Assembly: GCA_002291985.1 (NCBI GenBank)
Contig: DBBB01000008.1
Location: 1-5,075 of the forward strand
DNA: 5,075 nucleotides
DNA from: Firmicutes bacterium UBA995
GTDB taxonomy: Bacteria > Bacillota > Sulfobacillia > UBA995
Direction: 5' to 3'
The notes under the pieces are model-generated. The model had not been told where the DNA came from and did not search any database. It saw nothing but the letters and a program-made list of their open reading frames with translations. Positions 1 to 5,075 of the stretch are shown piece by piece; within the stretch, counting starts at the first letter, position 1; each line of letters starts with the position of its first letter. Made by a program: the position numbers and the translations under genes.

Positions 1-14
1 ACCGGAATTTCGCA

Positions 15-23
15 TGGTATAAT
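15..23 (+). promoter_or_regulatory. Extended -10 promoter element of the operon
   Basis: A perfect TATAAT hexamer lies at 18-23, with TG at 15-16 one base upstream, which is the extended -10 form. The -35 box would fall at or before the left edge of the window, so it cannot be judged. Transcription would start near position 30, a short distance before the riboswitch begins at about 46. That is the expected geometry for a riboswitch leader. The sequence match is direct; promoter activity is inferred. Confidence 0.7.
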
Positions 24-45
24 GAAGTGGTTTCAGTACCACCAC

Positions 46-240
46 TTGGTCGCTGAATTCCCTTGTCGCGCAAGGGAAGCGGGGGACCCAATCACGGGGG
101 CTAATCGCGGAACAGCGTAGAGAGCCAGCGCAATGCGAAGACCGGTGCAGTACTTCGCTCCGATCGCTCTCGGCTGCTATGCGTAGGGTCACTCTTTCGA
201 CCCGAGCCCGTCAGCTAACCTCGTAAGCGTCGAAGGAGGG
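46..240 (+). ncRNA. c-di-AMP riboswitch (ydaO/yuaA class)
   Basis: The segment carries the conserved ydaO-class blocks: CGCTGAATTCCC at the 5' side, GCGGGGGACCCAATC, GGGGGCTAATC, then GTAGGGTCACTCTTTCGACC and the hallmark GTCAGCTAACCTCGTAAGCG. Visible pairings are CGCT 51-54 with AGCG 226-229 (closing P1 helix), a perfect 8-bp stem TTCCCTTG 58-65 with CAAGGGAA 71-78, a variable arm of GAGAGC 120-125 with GCTCTC 166-171 enclosing GCGAAG 135-140 with CTTCGC 153-158, and the pseudoknot CTCTTTC 192-198 with GAAGGAG 232-238 (one G-U pair). Members of this class bind cyclic di-AMP and usually switch expression off when it is bound. It sits between the promoter and the three-gene operon and so should control it. 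The edges are accurate to a few bases. Confidence 0.95.
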
Positions 241-545
241 GGGTGGGCGTGCAGGTGTAGTTGCGACACGGCGCACTAAGCAGCTCACGACCGTAACCTC
301 AGCCCAGCTTCCTCCCACAGATCAGGTCGGAACCAGGCATGAGAGATGCTCCCCTGCTGATGCCCATGTGTTCATGCGTAAACGCCTGCCCTCTGTCCAG
401 CCCGGTTCAAACTAATGGCGCCGGCACCAGGCGGTCATTTTCCGGGTCTGCGTTTTCCGGGCAGCGTTTTCGGGACACGCCCGGCTCTTGGGCTGTCTCA
501 CGGGCAGCCGAAGGCGGAGCGCCGAGGGGTTCAATTTCCAGGGAG
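241..545 (+). other. Long untranslated leader between riboswitch and first gene
   Basis: About 300 nt follow the riboswitch before the first Shine-Dalgarno site. I see no intrinsic terminator: no GC-rich hairpin here is followed by a T-run. Short hairpins are possible: GTGC 249-252 with GCAC 273-276 plus GTGT 255-258 with ACAC 266-269; GGCTG 491-495 with CAGCC 505-509. A CU-rich stretch CTTCCTCC at 308-315 can pair with GGAGGGGG 235-242 at the riboswitch's 3' edge (8 pairs, two of them G-U), and its CCTCC core also matches GGAGG 547-551 in the first gene's ribosome site. A 74-codon open frame at 339-563 has no good ribosome site and runs into the next gene, so it is not called. The expression platform therefore remains unidentified. 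Confidence 0.6.
438..480 (+). repeat. Three imperfect direct repeats, TTTTC(C)GGG type
   Basis: Three consecutive units of 15, 14 and 14 bases are visible: TTTTCCGGGTCTGCG (438-452), TTTTCCGGGCAGCG (453-466) and TTTTCGGGACACGC (467-480). They share TTTTC(C)GGG followed by a variable tail ending in CG or CGC. The T-blocks stand out in otherwise GC-rich sequence and recur every 14-15 bases. They lie 66-108 bases before the first gene's ribosome site. A regulatory role (repeated protein or RNA contact site) is possible but unproven; local duplication without function is the alternative. Confidence 0.6.
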
Positions 546-551
546 AGGAGG
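546..551 (+). promoter_or_regulatory. Ribosome binding site setting the GTG start at 560
   Basis: AGGAGG ends 8 bases before GTG 560. This strong site decides the start of the opine dehydrogenase gene: the open frame extends back to an ATG at 488, but the extra 24 residues are unlike the family, and the Rossmann fold begins a few residues after the GTG. Confidence 0.85.
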
Positions 552-559
552 CACCAGTC

Positions 560-1708
560 GTGAGCAGAGCGATATACGCCGTGCTCGGCGGAGGTAACGG
601 GGGCCAAGCGATGGCAGGCTATCTGGGAATCCGCGGCCACGAGGTCCGCCTGTACAATCGGACTTTTGGCAAACTGGCGGCTGTCCGGCGCCGGGGCGGG
701 GTCGTGCTCGAAGGTGATGAGCAGGGGCTCGGCAGGGTAACCCTTGCCACCACTGATCTCGCTGAGGCGATCCGCGGGGCGGACGTGATCATGGTCGTTG
801 TACCTGCGACCGCTCACCGCCCAATCGCCGCCCAGCTCGCCCGGGTCGTCACCAGCGGCCAGATCGTGGTGCTCAACCCCGGGCGTACAGGGGGCGCACT
901 TGAGGTCCGCAATATCCTTATCGAAGGCGGGTCGCCCCGGGGCGTTCTCGTGGCGGAGGCGCAGACCCTGTTGTTTGCTAGCCGCCTACTGGATGACGGC
1001 GTTTGCCGCGTCTACAGCGTCAAGAAGTTTGTGCCGTTGGCCGCAGTTCCCGCCAAGGACACCGCGCGGGTACTTGGCATTATCAACCACGCTTTCCCGC
1101 AGTTCTATGCGGCCGCCTGCGTACTGGAGACTAGCCTCGACAACATGGGAGCGATCTTCCACCCGGGCGTGACCCTGCTCAACGCTGCCCGGATCGAGGC
1201 AACCGGGGGAGATTTTGACTACTACCAGGAGGGCGTGACGCCGACCGTCGCCCGGGTGATCGAGCAGATCGACAACGAGCGGATGGAAGTCGCCGCCGCA
1301 TACGGGGTACGCGCCCGTAGCGCCAAGGCGTGGCTCAACGAAGCTTACGGCGCCGAGGGAGAGACCCTGCACGAGGCGGTACTCAACAATCTTGGCTATG
1401 CCGGCATCAAGGCGCCGCCGCACCTTGATCACCGGTACATCTGGGAGGATGTGCCTACAAGCCTGGTCCCCATCGCCGTGCTCGGCAGCATCGCGGGCGT
1501 CGCTACGCCGACCATCAACGCCATCGTTTCCCTTGCTTCCGCCGTGCACGGCACAGACTACCGCCGTGAGGGCCGCAATGCTGTGAACATGGGAATCGCT
1601 GGGCTCAACGCTGACGATGTGGTGGCGCTAAGCCGTCAAGGAAGGACAACATACGATGACCGGATCTTCATCATCGACCAGCCGGTTGCTGGCGACATGC
1701 CTGGGTGA
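560..1708 (+). CDS. NAD(P)-dependent octopine/nopaline (opine) dehydrogenase family protein
   Basis: Predicted cytoplasmic oxidoreductase of 382 residues. Opine dehydrogenases reductively join the amino group of an amino acid to a 2-oxo acid using NAD(P)H, or run the reverse reaction. The N-terminal Rossmann domain has AVLGGGNGGQ with the glycine loop at residues 10-15. The second strand ends in LYNRT (31-35); an N-R pair there rather than an acidic residue hints at NADP preference (inference). NPGRTGG lies at 106-112. The C-terminal octopine-dehydrogenase domain shows DNMGAIFHPG with His201, the expected catalytic histidine, and WEDVP with Asp297, a candidate for the partner acid, followed by GVATPTINAIVSLAS and a Gly-rich tail. 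GTG 560 is chosen for its AGGAGG and for the fold start. It is first in the operon, and its 3' end overlaps the next gene by 53 bp. The family is certain; the substrates are not, and related ketopantoate- or glycerol-phosphate-dehydrogenase-like folds fit less well. Confidence 0.93.
   Translation: MSRAIYAVLGGGNGGQAMAGYLGIRGHEVRLYNRTFGKLAAVRRRGGVVLEGDEQGLGRVTLATTDLAEAIRGADVIMVVVPATAHRPIAAQLARVVTSGQIVVLNPGRTGGALEVRNILIEGGSPRGVLVAEAQTLLFASRLLDDGVCRVYSVKKFVPLAAVPAKDTARVLGIINHAFPQFYAAACVLETSLDNMGAIFHPGVTLLNAARIEATGGDFDYYQEGVTPTVARVIEQIDNERMEVAAAYGVRARSAKAWLNEAYGAEGETLHEAVLNNLGYAGIKAPPHLDHRYIWEDVPTSLVPIAVLGSIAGVATPTINAIVSLASAVHGTDYRREGRNAVNMGIAGLNADDVVALSRQGRTTYDDRIFIIDQPVAGDMPG
1638..1646 (+). promoter_or_regulatory. 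Ribosome binding site inside gene 1 for the overlapping gene 2
   Basis: AAGGAAGGA ends 9 bases before ATG 1656. It lies within the coding sequence of the upstream dehydrogenase gene and supports an internal overlapping start for the cobalamin protein. Starting further downstream would remove the residues leading into the B12-binding motif. Confidence 0.75.
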
Positions 1709-3326
1709 TTGCGTGCATGTGGCCGGGGTTCGCAGATTCCTGGGCCTTGCGGCCGAGGCGGGATATGAGACCAGATTCCTGGGAGCGGCACAGCCGCTGG
1801 ATGCGATCGCCGCAGCCGTCGACGACTGGCAGCCGGACATCCTCGCTTTAAGCTACCGGCTGACCCCGGAGGCGCTGGAGAGGCTCCTGGAGGAGGCGGG
1901 CAACCGGCTTGGACCGCACCGGGCCCGGGGGATGCGGTTGATCTTCGGCGGACCCGACCCCAATTGCGAGGTTGCCAAAGCAACCGGGTTCTGCGAAGCG
2001 ACCTTCGGCGGGAGCTCCAACGACGAAGTCTGCCGGGCTTGGCTGCGGGGTGAGGAACGGCGCCGGGCGGCGCCCGACCAGTGGCCGCAGAACCTGGTCA
2101 CCCGGATAGAGGACAAGAGCCCGCTTCCGTTGCTCCGGCATCACTTCGGTCAGCCGACCGTTGAGGTCACGGTGAGCGGCGCCAGGGAGATTGCCAAGTC
2201 GGGAGTGCTGGACGTGCTCTCGCTGGGTCCCGATCAGAACGCCCAAGCGAGCTTCTTTCGCCCGCAGGATATGGACCCGGCGCAGGACGGCGCCGGCGGC
2301 GTTCCCATTCGCACCGAGGACGACCTGAACCGTATCTATGAGGCCACGAGGATTGGCAACAAGCCCTTGGTGCGGTGCTACAGCGGCACGCGGGATGTCC
2401 TGCGCATGGCCGAGGTCCTGCGGAGGACCATCAACAATGCGTGGGCCGCGATTCCGCTGTTCTGGTACAACGTCCTTGACCGGCGGAGCGACCGCCCACT
2501 CAGACAGGCAATCGCCGAAAACCAGGCAGCGATTGCGTGGCACGCCCGGGCGGGGGTCCCGGTGGAGGTCAACGATTCCCACCAGTGGAGCCTCCGCAGC
2601 GCCCCGGACGCGGTTGCGGTGGCCTCGTTCTTCCTGGCCGCATATAACGCCAAATCCCTGGGCGTGCGGGACTACGTCGGGCAGCTGATGTTCAACACCC
2701 CGGCCGGCACAGCCCCGAACCGGGACCTGGCCAAGATGTTGGCCAAACTTGACCTGGCCGGCGAACTCGAGGACGATGGCTTCCGGATCTGGCGCCAGAC
2801 CAGGACCGGGCTGGCCAGTCTCCCGGCGGATCGGGACGCGGCGATTGGTCACCTCTGTGGTTCGGTGGCAATCCAGCTCGCCGTCAAGCCGCACATCGTC
2901 CACGTTGTGGGGTATTCGGAGGCCAGCCACGCCGCGACCGCGGCGGACGTGGTAAGCAGCGTCCGCATGGCCCGGGGGACGATTGAGGCGGTCCTCCAGG
3001 GCTTGCCCGAGATGACCCTCGATCCTGGGGTTACCGGGCGGCGCGATCAACTCTTGCGCGAGGCAAGACTGCTGCTCGCGGCCGTCAAGCAGATCGCCCC
3101 GTGGGGGACGGTGGATCCCTGGGCAGACCCGGAGACCCTCGCCCGGGCGGTGGAGTGCGGCCTGCTGGACGCCTCGGACCTTGCCGGCAACCCCAACGCC
3201 GCGGGGACGGTTGTGACAGCCATGATCGATGGGGCGTCCCTTACCCTTGATGAGCGGGGCCTGCCGCTGTCCGAGGAGAGACGGGTTGCGCATTGCCTTG
3301 AGCTCGCGCGCTCGACCTGGGTCTGA
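1656..3326 (+). CDS. Cobalamin-binding, glutamate-mutase-like protein (fused B12 domain and MutE-like region)
   Basis: A 556-residue protein, probably a cytoplasmic adenosylcobalamin-dependent mutase or related enzyme of unknown substrate. Residues about 10-130 align by eye with the B12-binding subunit of glutamate mutase: GDCVHVAG holds Asp18, His21 and Gly24 (D-x-x-H-x-x-G, one residue longer than the usual D-x-H-x-x-G), SYRL at 66-69 matches the S-x-L position, and FGG at 97-99 matches the later GG motif. His21 would be the lower cobalt ligand. Residues about 150-550 resemble the large MutE-like barrel family, with RCYSGTRDV from Arg240, EVNDSHQWSLR (Asn306, His309, Trp311), a DYVGQLMFNTP stretch, KPHIVHVVG (His413, His416) and SEASHAATAADV (Glu422, His425). 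ATG 1656 is chosen for its ribosome site and because the B12 motif lies close to the N terminus. It overlaps gene 1 by 53 bp in another frame, suggesting translational coupling. Databases may call such proteins methionine synthase; I see no basis for that activity. Confidence 0.88.
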   Translation: MTGSSSSTSRLLATCLGDCVHVAGVRRFLGLAAEAGYETRFLGAAQPLDAIAAAVDDWQPDILALSYRLTPEALERLLEEAGNRLGPHRARGMRLIFGGPDPNCEVAKATGFCEATFGGSSNDEVCRAWLRGEERRRAAPDQWPQNLVTRIEDKSPLPLLRHHFGQPTVEVTVSGAREIAKSGVLDVLSLGPDQNAQASFFRPQDMDPAQDGAGGVPIRTEDDLNRIYEATRIGNKPLVRCYSGTRDVLRMAEVLRRTINNAWAAIPLFWYNVLDRRSDRPLRQAIAENQAAIAWHARAGVPVEVNDSHQWSLRSAPDAVAVASFFLAAYNAKSLGVRDYVGQLMFNTPAGTAPNRDLAKMLAKLDLAGELEDDGFRIWRQTRTGLASLPADRDAAIGHLCGSVAIQLAVKPHIVHVVGYSEASHAATAADVVSSVRMARGTIEAVLQGLPEMTLDPGVTGRRDQLLREARLLLAAVKQIAPWGTVDPWADPETLARAVECGLLDASDLAGNPNAAGTVVTAMIDGASLTLDERGLPLSEERRVAHCLELARSTWV

Positions 3327-3358
3327 CCTGAGCTCTTGGGGCGGATACGGCCGGGAAG

Positions 3359-3367
3359 AGGAGGAGG
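3359..3367 (+). promoter_or_regulatory. Ribosome binding site setting the TTG start at 3371
   Basis: An unusually purine-rich run, AGGAGGAGG, lies directly before TTG 3371; the AGGAGG at 3359-3364 has a spacing of 6 bases. No ATG or GTG gives an equally good start for the ATP-grasp gene, so the rare TTG start is accepted. A weak start codon with a very strong site may set the relative amount of this enzyme. Confidence 0.8.
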
Positions 3368-3370
3368 AAA

Positions 3371-4438
3371 TTGAAGTCTAAAGCATCTCAAGCGCTGGCG
3401 ATCGCAGTTTTGTGGCGAGCGGGACGGAACGTGGGCTTTCACAGCCAATACCTCGGTCAAGCAATCCCTGATGATGCCCTGGAGGAGGCAACCCACCACA
3501 AGCAGGCCCTGATCGAAGCCGGCTACGCCGCCGAACTCGTCCAGTGGCGGGCCGATGACCTGCAGGGGATGTGCGATGAGCTTGGCCGCGGCCGCTATGA
3601 TCTGGTTTTCAACGCTTCCTCCCTGCCGGAGGTCGCATTTCTCGAAGCCGCCGGCGTACCCATTTGCGGCTCAGGGGTCGACCTGGTCGCGCTGGACAAG
3701 GCCGCCCGGAAAAAGCTTTGGGTCTTCCACGGCGTAAGCACCGCTCCTTTTGTCGTGATCGACGCGGACAGCCGGGCGAGCGGCCATGTCGTGCCAATCA
3801 GCCGGATCGGCGAAGCCTGGCAGCCTCAACCGCCCCTTGCGTTCCCCATCTTTGTCAAGCCCGTGTGCGGGCGCAACAGCTCCGGGATCACCGATGACTC
3901 CATAGTCGAGGACGCGGCGAGCCTCGCCCGCCAAGCCGGCCTGATTATCGAGCGGATCGGGCAGGGAGCGCTGTGCGAGTCATACCTGATCGGCCGTGAG
4001 GTAACCGTAGGCGTGATCGGGGACCCACCGCAGGTGCTGCCCCCACTGGAGATCGAGTACAACCAGGCGAGGGCGAACACGTTCGAGCACAAAAAAGACA
4101 ACGAGATCCTGCACTGCCCGGCCCGCATCAGCTCTGAAGCAATGCAGCGGGTCAGGGAGACCGCGTTGGCGGCTTTTCATGCGGTGGGGGCACGTGATTT
4201 CGCCCGGGTCGACATGATCGTCGCCGGAGATGGGCGCCCGACGGTGCTGGAGCTGAACACATTCCCCGGGCTGCAGATCCTGACCGGCGACGAGGAACAC
4301 CTGCACGCCAGCTACATCGGGACCATGGCAATGTCGATCGGGTGGAACCGGGCCAGCGTGGTCAGGGCCATCGTTGAGGCGGCCCGCCGGCGTTACGCTG
4401 ACAGGCTAGATCCCGCAGGCGGAGGACCCAAGACCTGA
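3371..4438 (+). CDS. D-alanine-D-alanine-ligase-like ATP-grasp carboxylate-amine ligase
   Basis: A 355-residue cytoplasmic ligase expected to activate a carboxylate as acyl phosphate with ATP and join it to an amine. The C-terminal two thirds carry the Ddl-type ATP-grasp signatures: FVKPVCGRNSSGI with Lys163 (ATP lysine and glycine/serine-rich loop), REVTVGVIG with Glu210, an HCPARIS segment matching the CPA region of Ddl, and ARVDMIV plus LELNTFPG, giving the magnesium ligands Asp281, Glu294 and Asn296. The N-terminal part has LVFNASSLPEVAFLEAAGVPICGSG, like the Ddl pre-ATP domain, but the GG-x-S-x-E-x-x-V-S element that places the first D-alanine in true Ddl enzymes is not visible. A substrate other than D-Ala is therefore likely (inference). 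It starts 44 bases after gene 2 and is last in the operon. It is less likely to be the cell-wall Ddl, which usually sits with mur genes or alone. Confidence 0.92.
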   Translation: MKSKASQALAIAVLWRAGRNVGFHSQYLGQAIPDDALEEATHHKQALIEAGYAAELVQWRADDLQGMCDELGRGRYDLVFNASSLPEVAFLEAAGVPICGSGVDLVALDKAARKKLWVFHGVSTAPFVVIDADSRASGHVVPISRIGEAWQPQPPLAFPIFVKPVCGRNSSGITDDSIVEDAASLARQAGLIIERIGQGALCESYLIGREVTVGVIGDPPQVLPPLEIEYNQARANTFEHKKDNEILHCPARISSEAMQRVRETALAAFHAVGARDFARVDMIVAGDGRPTVLELNTFPGLQILTGDEEHLHASYIGTMAMSIGWNRASVVRAIVEAARRRYADRLDPAGGGPKT

Positions 4439-4482
4439 GACCTCATGGGTGCCAGACCGCAAGCCGACAACTCAATTCAGTG

Positions 4483-5025
4483 CTACCCGGGACCCGGGAG
4501 CCGCTCCAAGTTGCCGTCATGGCTGAAGACCAGAGCGCGCGGCTGTTCAGCCTGGTCCACCCGGGCGGCGGCCCCCCCGGCGTCGGCCGGCCGGGGCCGC
4601 AGGTTCTCGGACACCCGCGGGGTTGCGAGCTGAAGGGTGTCTTTGATCTGGACGAATGTGAGAGAGGGCATATCGACCACCCCCCAAGCTGCAGACGGCG
4701 GCGGCGACCGCGCGCCGGCCGTCCGGGAAGTAAAGGGGAATCCTCGTCCGGTCGAACCTCGTTGACGTCAAGCAGTTGGTGTAGGTGTCCAGGCGGTCAG
4801 ACTGGCGGAGAACCTGTTCGGGGGTAAGGTCGGCCAGGCCGGTGCCAGTCGCGTTGCCGTGCCAGCCTCAGTCAGGTCAAGCAGAATCAGCCGGCGAAAC
4901 TCGGGGGCAGGCCCGGCGGTTGGCCCCGGGTCGCTCGGCCCCCAGCGCCCGGTCACATTGGCATCCATCCCGGTGCCGCTGGCTTGCCTGCCGATCCGCT
5001 CAATGATGGGAGGTCCCGCGCTGTT
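4483..5025 (-). pseudogene. Frameshifted C-terminal remnant of a LarA-like (DUF2088, nickel-pincer isomerase) protein
   Basis: Three consecutive - strand pieces in different frames read as one protein. Piece 1 (about 5025 to 4861): IIERIGRQASGTGMDANVTG, then RRLILLDLTE. Piece 2 (about 4858 to 4686): HGNATGTGLADLT, TYTNCLTST, IPLYFPDGRRAV. Piece 3 (4680 to 4483): FVQIKDTLQL, VSENL, FSHDGNL, then TAG. From memory, these match in order the C-terminal region of a LarA-related DUF2088 family annotated as nickel-pincer-cofactor-dependent isomerases. The first junction needs one added base and the second one base fewer (the G6 run at 4680-4685), so the two shifts cancel. An in-frame TGA (5026-5028) precedes piece 1, and beyond it the homology is lost. 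Either a decaying gene or an intact one with sequencing errors fits. LarA-type enzymes racemise or epimerise hydroxy acids. It converges with the ATP-grasp gene, 44 bases apart. The family call is from remembered motifs, not a search. Confidence 0.65.
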
Positions 5026-5030
5026 TCAGG

Positions 5031-5041
5031 TGGGTAACCCA
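5031..5041. repeat. Short perfect inverted repeat TGGGT-A-ACCCA
   Basis: TGGGTAACCCA is a perfect 5-bp inverted repeat around a single A. It lies just outside the point where the LarA-like reading (- strand) is interrupted by TGA 5026-5028. It could be part of an operator or a rearrangement edge, or it could be chance. The last 35 bases of the window show no recognisable gene. Confidence 0.35.
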
Positions 5042-5075
5042 AAATCAAGTCTACCGGCAATGAGGTAAGCCATGG

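Noticed and set aside
233..260. AAGGAGG followed by GTG codons and TAG, resembling a tiny leader peptide
   Set aside because: The GAAGGAG is the conserved 3' pseudoknot strand of the riboswitch, and the resulting peptide would be only three to five codons.
457..484. CCGGGC / GCCCGG hairpin as an intrinsic terminator
   Set aside because: The 6-bp stem has a 16-base loop and is not followed by a T-run.
488..559. Upstream ATG giving a 24-residue longer opine dehydrogenase
   Set aside because: The added residues do not look like family sequence, and GTG 560 has AGGAGG at ideal spacing with the Rossmann fold directly after it.
339..563. 74-codon open frame in the leader
   Set aside because: It has no convincing ribosome site, a low-complexity composition and no recognisable family; it contains the direct repeats and overlaps the ribosome site and start of the dehydrogenase gene.
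1848..3293. 481-codon open frame on the - strand opposite the cobalamin gene
   Set aside because: Long antisense frames are common in GC-rich genes. It shows no domain, while the + strand frame carries clear motifs.
4426..4498. Terminator between the convergent genes (ACCCA/TGGGT stem; CCCGGGACCCGGG palindrome)
   Set aside because: The stems are 4-5 bp with no T-run on either strand, too weak to call.
4439..5075. Decayed transposase or + strand short genes in the 3' region
   Set aside because: The + strand frames show no family features, and I see no transposase catalytic motif; the - strand pieces fit a LarA-like protein in consistent order.

Overview
The window carries a three-gene operon on the + strand behind a c-di-AMP (ydaO/yuaA-type) riboswitch, followed tail-to-tail by the broken end of a fourth gene on the - strand. 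The DNA is GC-rich, the Shine-Dalgarno sites are strong (AGGAGG type), the starts are GTG, ATG and TTG, and a ydaO-class riboswitch is present. Together these suggest a high-GC Gram-positive of the Bacillota (Moorella/Desulfotomaculum/Desulforudis-like Clostridia). The genus cannot be fixed from the sequence alone.

Layout. 1-45: promoter with a perfect TATAAT preceded by TG (extended -10). 46-240: c-di-AMP riboswitch, recognisable by sequence and by its stems and pseudoknot. 241-545: about 300 nt of leader with no convincing gene or intrinsic terminator, but with short hairpins, a CU-rich segment that could act as a switching strand, and three imperfect TTTTCCGGG-type direct repeats. 560-1708: octopine/nopaline (opine) dehydrogenase family protein. 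1656-3326: cobalamin-binding protein with an N-terminal glutamate-mutase-S-like B12 domain joined to a large MutE-like region; it overlaps the first gene by 53 bp. 3371-4438: D-alanine-D-alanine-ligase-like ATP-grasp ligase. About 4483-5025 on the - strand: remnant of a LarA-like (DUF2088, nickel-pincer isomerase) C-terminal region, split by two opposite frameshifts in G-rich tracts.

How the genes may work together (inference): a B12-dependent carbon-skeleton or amino-group rearrangement makes an unusual amino acid, the opine dehydrogenase reductively couples an amine to a 2-oxo acid (or runs in reverse), and the ATP-grasp enzyme adds another carboxylate/amine unit. The product is unknown. 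Because c-di-AMP controls potassium, osmolyte and cell-wall functions in Gram-positives, an osmolyte, a wall-related compound or an opine-type metallophore are the reasonable candidates. I know of no characterised pathway with this combination, so this operon is the most interesting object in the window.
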